Part shown: in pieces, positions 5,378 through 9,066 of the stretch | Layout of the letters: every line of letters starts with the position of its first letter | Numbering within the stretch: position 1 is the first letter of the stretch | Assembly: GCA_039029535.1 (NCBI GenBank) | Contig: JBCCFW010000244.1 | Location: 1 to 9,066, forward strand | Length of the DNA: 9,066 nt | DNA from: JBCCFW01 sp039029535 | GTDB lineage: Bacteria > Acidobacteriota > JBCCFW01 | Direction of reading: 5' to 3' | Position numbers and translations under genes: made by a program | The notes under the pieces: generated by a model | The model's input: the letters and a program-made list of their open reading frames with translations, nothing else | Database searches by the model: none | What the model was told of the DNA's origin: nothing

Positions 5378-7783
5378 GTGAATGTCGACGGACCGGGGAT
5401 GTTCGCCATGACCAGCACCACCGGTGGCTGGGCAGAGAGGTTGGGGAAGACCTCGCTGCCAGCCCTGCTCGTTCTCTGCTTCGCTCACGCGCCCGAGCTC
5501 CGTGCGGGAGGCCTCGATTGCGCCGGCGCGATGACCATCAACTGCGACGAGGCCGCCTCCCTCGACACCAACGCTGGGAGCGAGCTCGTCTCGGACTACG
5601 GCTGCTCGCCGACCAGCTACGACGGCAAGGAAGTCCTCTTCGCCTTCACGAACCCGGTCACGCAGCCCATCAACTTCTCGCTCGACGACTCGGCGAGCCC
5701 GGCCATCGACCTCTTCTTGCTGGTCGGCTGCGACCCCTCGGCCTGCTCGCTCATGGCCGACTCGGAGCTGCGCCTCCTCCTGCCGCCCGGCGACTACATC
5801 CTGGCCGTGGACAGCCCGGCCGGCGCCGAGGACGCATTCGACCTGACGATCACCTGCCCCAACTCGATGGAGCCGGGCCTGGTGAGCTTCTCCGGTGAGC
5901 CGGGCTCGGCCTGCATCGACGAGCACAAGTCGATCTTCTTCGCCCCGCTCATCCCCCGGGCGGACGTGCTCATCACCATCGACCTCACCGGCTCGATGGC
6001 GGAGGAGCGCGCGAACCTCCTGACCAACATCGGGGAGATCACGGCTCGTCTGGAAGAGGAGATCCCCGACCTCGCGTTCGGCCTGGTCTCCTACAAGGAC
6101 TACATCTTCAACGGCACGGTGAACGTCCCTTGCACGTACACCAACACGCACGGCTCGGGCACGGACTACCCCTACCGTCTCGAGCAGCCCATCACGACCG
6201 ACCGCATGACCATCGCCGACGCCACCGCGGCGCTGCCGATCGCCAGCGGCGGCCGGGACGGCCCGGAGTCGTACAGCCGTGTCTTCCACGAGGCCGTGCA
6301 CGACCTGGCCATCGGTTGGCGAGAGCACGCGCGCCGGATCATCATCAACTTCGGCGACCAGCTCCCCCACGACTGCAACACCTCCGAGTGCCTCGGTGAG
6401 GTGGTCGCGTCGACGGGCATCGACCTCGGTCGTGACGGCTTGCCGGAGACCGACGACGACCTGGCCATCCTCGACACCATCCAGGGCCTCGTCGACAACG
6501 GCATCACGCTCATCCACATGCACTCGGGCCCGAGCACCATGCTCCCGGCCTGGGACTGCTGGGCCGAGTCGACCGGTGGTGACGCCTTCCAGCTCAACAC
6601 CAACGGCACGGTGCCTGGTGGCGTCGATCTCGTCGAGTACCTCGGCGACGTCATCAACGAGACCAGCGGCTTCTGCGCCGACGTGCACCTCGAGGTCGAG
6701 CCGGGCTTCGAGGAGTGGCTCACCGACGCGGGCACGGTCATCTTCGACCAGACCCTGCCGGCCTCGCTCGAGTTCGACATTCAGATCTGCATCCCGCCCG
6801 GAACGCCGGCAGGGATCTATCAGTTCGAGGTGCTCGCGTTCTGCAGTAGCGGCATCATGATCGGCCAACGCATCGTGGCCGAGGTGGGCACCTGTAGTTA
6901 CACGGAGGTGTTCCCCCCGACGGGCGATCGCATCTGTGCGGGTGAGACGGCCACGCTCGATGCCTCGGGCCTGGTGGTGGAGAACTGCTTCGGCGGCGAG
7001 GCGATGTACGAGTGGGTCGATGGCGAGGGCATGCCCGTGGCCATGACTCCCACCGTCGACGTCATGCCGACCGCCACGACCGACTACACGGTCACGGCGA
7101 CCTGCAGCACGAACCCGACCTGCACCGACATGCGCACGGTGACCGTCGAGGTCGACGACTTCAGCACCTGGGCGAACCCGCCGGCCATCGAGGACCCCTC
7201 GGTCTGCGACGCCGGTCTCGTCCTGAGCTGGGAAGAGGCAGCGTTCCCGGACGGCGACATCCCGGTCTACAACGTGTACCGCAGCGAGGTGAGCTGTGAG
7301 GACGCGCTCACGCGCTTCCCGGTCTCCGTCGGCCTGCGTGACTTGTCGTACGTGGACACCGACACCGTCGACGGCACGACCTACTACTACGTGGTCGAGG
7401 CCGAGGGCTCCTCGGGCAGTACCTGCTTCCCACGCGGCCCGCGCGGTGGCTCGGCCACGCGTCACTGCTTCGAGCCGCTCATGGAGATCGCCTCGATCCC
7501 GTGGCCGGCCGGAGTCGACGACACGCTCCGCGTCAACCACGTCGGCGAAGAGGTCACGGTGCGTTGGGACACGGCGCGTCCACTGGAGACGGGCGAGGAG
7601 TTCCACCTCCTCAAGACCTCCATCCATCCGACCCTGCTCTGGACCCGGGTGAACCCGGTCGACGACGTCAGCCTCAGCTACACCGAGACCGACACGCGGG
7701 ACTCGATCCAGTTCTTCGACCTGCGCGTGGAGGACCTCTGCGGTCAGGTGTCGGAGGACGAGTACCCGGCGACGATCCCCTGA
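5378..7783 (+). CDS. Secreted von Willebrand factor A protein with PPC-like, Ig/PKD-like and Fn3-like domains
   Basis: This is an 801-aa exported protein from GTG 5378. ATG 5399 and ATG 5408 are in-frame alternatives, the last with a GGGG nine bases upstream. Each gives a signal peptide with core LPALLVLCFAHA, cut near residue 43. Residues 45-160 resemble a PPC-like beta domain (VLFAF, IDLFLLVGCD, LPPGDYILAVD). Residues about 193-430 are a vWA domain with the metal-site motif D202-x-T204-G-S206 (VLITIDLTGSM) and the GGRDGPES loop at 291-298, as in the DxTGSM class of vWA proteins. Residues about 505-592 look Ig/PKD-like, 605-697 are the Fn3-like module (VLSW 615-618, YNVYRSEV 631-638), and 715-795 are a diverged second copy (VTVRW 726-730). 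Paired cysteines fit an extracellular location. An adhesion or surface-assembly role is inferred from the domain types. There is no sorting signal or C-terminal anchor. Confidence 0.87.
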   Translation: MNVDGPGMFAMTSTTGGWAERLGKTSLPALLVLCFAHAPELRAGGLDCAGAMTINCDEAASLDTNAGSELVSDYGCSPTSYDGKEVLFAFTNPVTQPINFSLDDSASPAIDLFLLVGCDPSACSLMADSELRLLLPPGDYILAVDSPAGAEDAFDLTITCPNSMEPGLVSFSGEPGSACIDEHKSIFFAPLIPRADVLITIDLTGSMAEERANLLTNIGEITARLEEEIPDLAFGLVSYKDYIFNGTVNVPCTYTNTHGSGTDYPYRLEQPITTDRMTIADATAALPIASGGRDGPESYSRVFHEAVHDLAIGWREHARRIIINFGDQLPHDCNTSECLGEVVASTGIDLGRDGLPETDDDLAILDTIQGLVDNGITLIHMHSGPSTMLPAWDCWAESTGGDAFQLNTNGTVPGGVDLVEYLGDVINETSGFCADVHLEVEPGFEEWLTDAGTVIFDQTLPASLEFDIQICIPPGTPAGIYQFEVLAFCSSGIMIGQRIVAEVGTCSYTEVFPPTGDRICAGETATLDASGLVVENCFGGEAMYEWVDGEGMPVAMTPTVDVMPTATTDYTVTATCSTNPTCTDMRTVTVEVDDFSTWANPPAIEDPSVCDAGLVLSWEEAAFPDGDIPVYNVYRSEVSCEDALTRFPVSVGLRDLSYVDTDTVDGTTYYYVVEAEGSSGSTCFPRGPRGGSATRHCFEPLMEIASIPWPAGVDDTLRVNHVGEEVTVRWDTARPLETGEEFHLLKTSIHPTLLWTRVNPVDDVSLSYTETDTRDSIQFFDLRVEDLCGQVSEDEYPATIP

Positions 7784-8947
7784 TCAGTCGAGGCTGGTCT
7801 GAAGGTCGTCGGTCCAGAGTCGCTTGATGGGCAACGCCGTCACGTTCTCGGCCATGGGATAGACATCCAGGCCGGGGTACACGACGGTGAGCCCATCCAG
7901 CTTCAGGTCTTCGAGCGCGACACGCATGGAACGGGTCAGCTTCGGTGCTGACCCGTGCTTGAACTCGAAGCCCCACCGGCGCTGTCCCCGCACGGCGAGC
8001 AGGTCGAGCTCGGCGCCCGCGTGTGTCGCCCAGAAGTAGCACTCTTCCGGGCGAAGCCCCAGCCGTGACACGACCTGCTCGAGCGCGAAGCCCTCGAAGG
8101 AGGCACCGAGCTTGGGGTGACCCAGCAGCTCATGTCGATCCCTCAGGCCGAGCAGCGAGTGCAGCAGGCCCGAGTCGCGCACGTAGATCTTCGGAGACTT
8201 CACCTGACGCTTGCGCAGGTTCTCGTGCCAGGGCTGAAGCTGGCGCAGCATGAGCGTCGACGTGAGCGTGTCGAGGTAGCCACGAACCGTCGCGTGCGCC
8301 ACGCCGAACGAGCGCGTGAACTCCGAGTTGTTCCAGACCTGGCCGTGGTAGTGCGCGACCATCGTCCAGAAACGGCGCAGGGTCACCGACGACGTGCGAA
8401 TGCCGAGCTGGGGGATGTCCCGTTCCAGGAAGGCCGTGATGAAGTCGCGGCGCCACTCGGCTGAGGCCTCGTCATCCCCAGCCAGGAAGGCACGGGGAAA
8501 GCCGCCGCGAACCCAGAGCTCGTCCTGTGCCTCGGCGCCCACCTCGTCGAGCGACAGTCCCGAGAGCTCGTGGTAGTGAATGCGACCCGCCAGGCTTTCC
8601 GACGCCTGCCGCAAGAGCTCCGGTGCTGCGCTTCCGAGCAGCAAGAACTTGGTCGACGACTCGGGCCGATCGACCAGCACTCGAAGCACGGGGAAGAGCT
8701 CGGACAGACGCTGAATCTCATCGAGCACCACCAGCCCCTCGGCTGAGCGGAGAGCCAGCATGGGATCGTCGAGCCGCGCGAGGTCGGTGGGGTCCTCGAG
8801 GTCCAGGTGAAGGACGGGCTCGGTCCTCGCCGAGAGCAGGCGAGCGAGCGTGGTCTTGCCCACCTGGCGTGCGCCGAGCAGGCCCACGATTGGGTGTCGA
8901 TGGAGCGCACCCTGAATGGTGTGGAGTTGTCGAAGCCGCTCAATCAC
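7784..8947 (-). CDS. AAA_14 / DUF4143 ATPase with a nuclease-like C-terminal domain
   Basis: This is a 387-aa protein from GTG 8947, with length and domain order typical of the family. Residues 25-32 are Walker A (GARQVGKT), 72-77 are Walker B (LVVLDE) and 106 is a likely sensor serine (LLLGSAAPELL). RGGFP at 147-151 and FLERDIPQLG at 173-182 are family hallmarks. Residues about 205-230 form a winged-helix-like segment, followed by KIYVRDSGLLHSLL (253-266). The DUF4143 end keeps a PD-(D/E)xK-type set: E285, D315 and E328-x-K330 (FEFK). The family is widespread, often mobile and patchy, and its cellular role is poorly defined, with proposals ranging from DNA-linked regulation to toxin-like or defence functions. 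It is the only gene of its unit here and shows no functional link to the secreted proteins. No Shine-Dalgarno is visible, and a short leader is predicted. Confidence 0.92.
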   Translation of the reverse strand: MIERLRQLHTIQGALHRHPIVGLLGARQVGKTTLARLLSARTEPVLHLDLEDPTDLARLDDPMLALRSAEGLVVLDEIQRLSELFPVLRVLVDRPESSTKFLLLGSAAPELLRQASESLAGRIHYHELSGLSLDEVGAEAQDELWVRGGFPRAFLAGDDEASAEWRRDFITAFLERDIPQLGIRTSSVTLRRFWTMVAHYHGQVWNNSEFTRSFGVAHATVRGYLDTLTSTLMLRQLQPWHENLRKRQVKSPKIYVRDSGLLHSLLGLRDRHELLGHPKLGASFEGFALEQVVSRLGLRPEECYFWATHAGAELDLLAVRGQRRWGFEFKHGSAPKLTRSMRVALEDLKLDGLTVVYPGLDVYPMAENVTALPIKRLWTDDLQTSLD

Positions 8948-8951
8948 GCTC

Positions 8952-9000
8952 GTAATTTTGGAGTTACAGTTGTAATTTTCAATCGAAAATAGTCAATCGA
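8952..9000. promoter_or_regulatory. Nested repeats, operator-like, over the ATPase promoter
   Basis: Four small repeats sit in 49 bases. GTAATTTT occurs at 8952-8959 and 8972-8979, exactly 20 bases apart. TTACA-GT-TGTAA (8964-8975) is an inverted repeat overlapping the -10. ATTTTC-AATC-GAAAAT (8975-8990) is an inverted repeat that exactly fills the promoter spacer. TCAATCGA occurs at 8979-8986 and 8993-9000. Such symmetric sites over a promoter are typical of repressor or autoregulatory operators, but no binding protein is identified. Confidence 0.45.
8969..8996 (-). promoter_or_regulatory. Candidate promoter of the AAA_14 ATPase gene
   Basis: On the minus strand TTGACT (8996-8991) is separated by 16 bases from TACAAC (8974-8969). 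The -35 matches five of six bases and the -10 four of six. The -10 ends 21 bases before GTG 8947, which implies a leader of about 15 bases and fits the missing Shine-Dalgarno sequence. Confidence 0.5.
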
Positions 9001-9066
9001 CACACGAATAGGGACGAAAAGACCCAGTCCGCAGCATTCAACTGGCAGGGTGAGCACCCAGTTCTG

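Noticed and set aside
5366..7627. A 753-codon open frame on the minus strand across almost the whole vWA gene
   Set aside because: Its codons are exact reverse complements of the sense codons, so a stop would need TTA, CTA or TCA in the real gene, which this GC-rich codon use avoids. The product is a monotonous V, D, R, A, H mixture without domains, while the sense strand has a signal peptide and clear motifs.
9001..9066. The right end of the window, as the start of another gene or an attachment site
   Set aside because: No start codon with a convincing frame, no repeat of another window segment and no recognised site is visible in these 66 bases.

Overview
The window is GC-rich throughout its coding sequence, with codon third positions dominated by G and C, and it has short AT-richer islands in front of the genes. 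Gene content and style suggest a Gram-negative-type environmental bacterium, perhaps of a myxobacterial, acidobacterial or related lineage: large secreted multidomain proteins, thrombospondin type 3 repeats, an ECF sigma factor with a zinc anti-sigma partner, and a lone AAA_14 ATPase. That placement is inference from protein style; there is no rRNA or marker gene here.

Layout. (1) Positions 1-1231, minus strand: a sigma-70/ECF-type sigma factor, followed by the N-terminal 99 codons of a zinc-binding anti-sigma-like (ZAS) protein that runs off the left edge. The two overlap by ATGA. (2) Positions 1378-7783, plus strand: three secreted proteins, each with a predicted signal peptide and its own upstream gap. 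They are a CAP/SCP-domain protein (1378-2616), a glycoside-hydrolase-like TIM-barrel protein with five 43-residue thrombospondin type 3 repeats (2827-5199), and a von Willebrand factor A protein with several beta-sandwich domains (5378-7783). (3) Positions 7784-8947, minus strand: an AAA_14/DUF4143 ATPase that meets the vWA gene tail to tail with no intergenic base. (4) Positions 8948-9066: a non-coding, AT-rich start that holds a promoter and operator-like region for the ATPase.

How the parts may relate. The three secreted proteins share a Fn3-like beta-sandwich module (a [LV]-[ST]-W strand, then Y-x-V-x-R/T-G-x-L, then a YYLV-type strand), placed at the N-terminus of the first, the C-terminus of the second and twice at the C-terminus of the third. 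This ties them together as one family of exported proteins more firmly than gene order does. The sigma/anti-sigma pair is transcribed divergently from the cluster, so control of the secreted genes by that sigma factor is possible but not shown. The ATPase looks unrelated.

The most interesting signals are the shared module across three otherwise different exoproteins, the exact 129-bp repeat periodicity in the glycosidase-like gene, a perfect 8-bp hairpin that puts the sigma gene's Shine-Dalgarno sequence in its loop, and the nested inverted repeats that fill the spacer and overlap the -10 box of the ATPase promoter. I found no CRISPR array, tRNA, rRNA, insertion sequence or recognised defence system.
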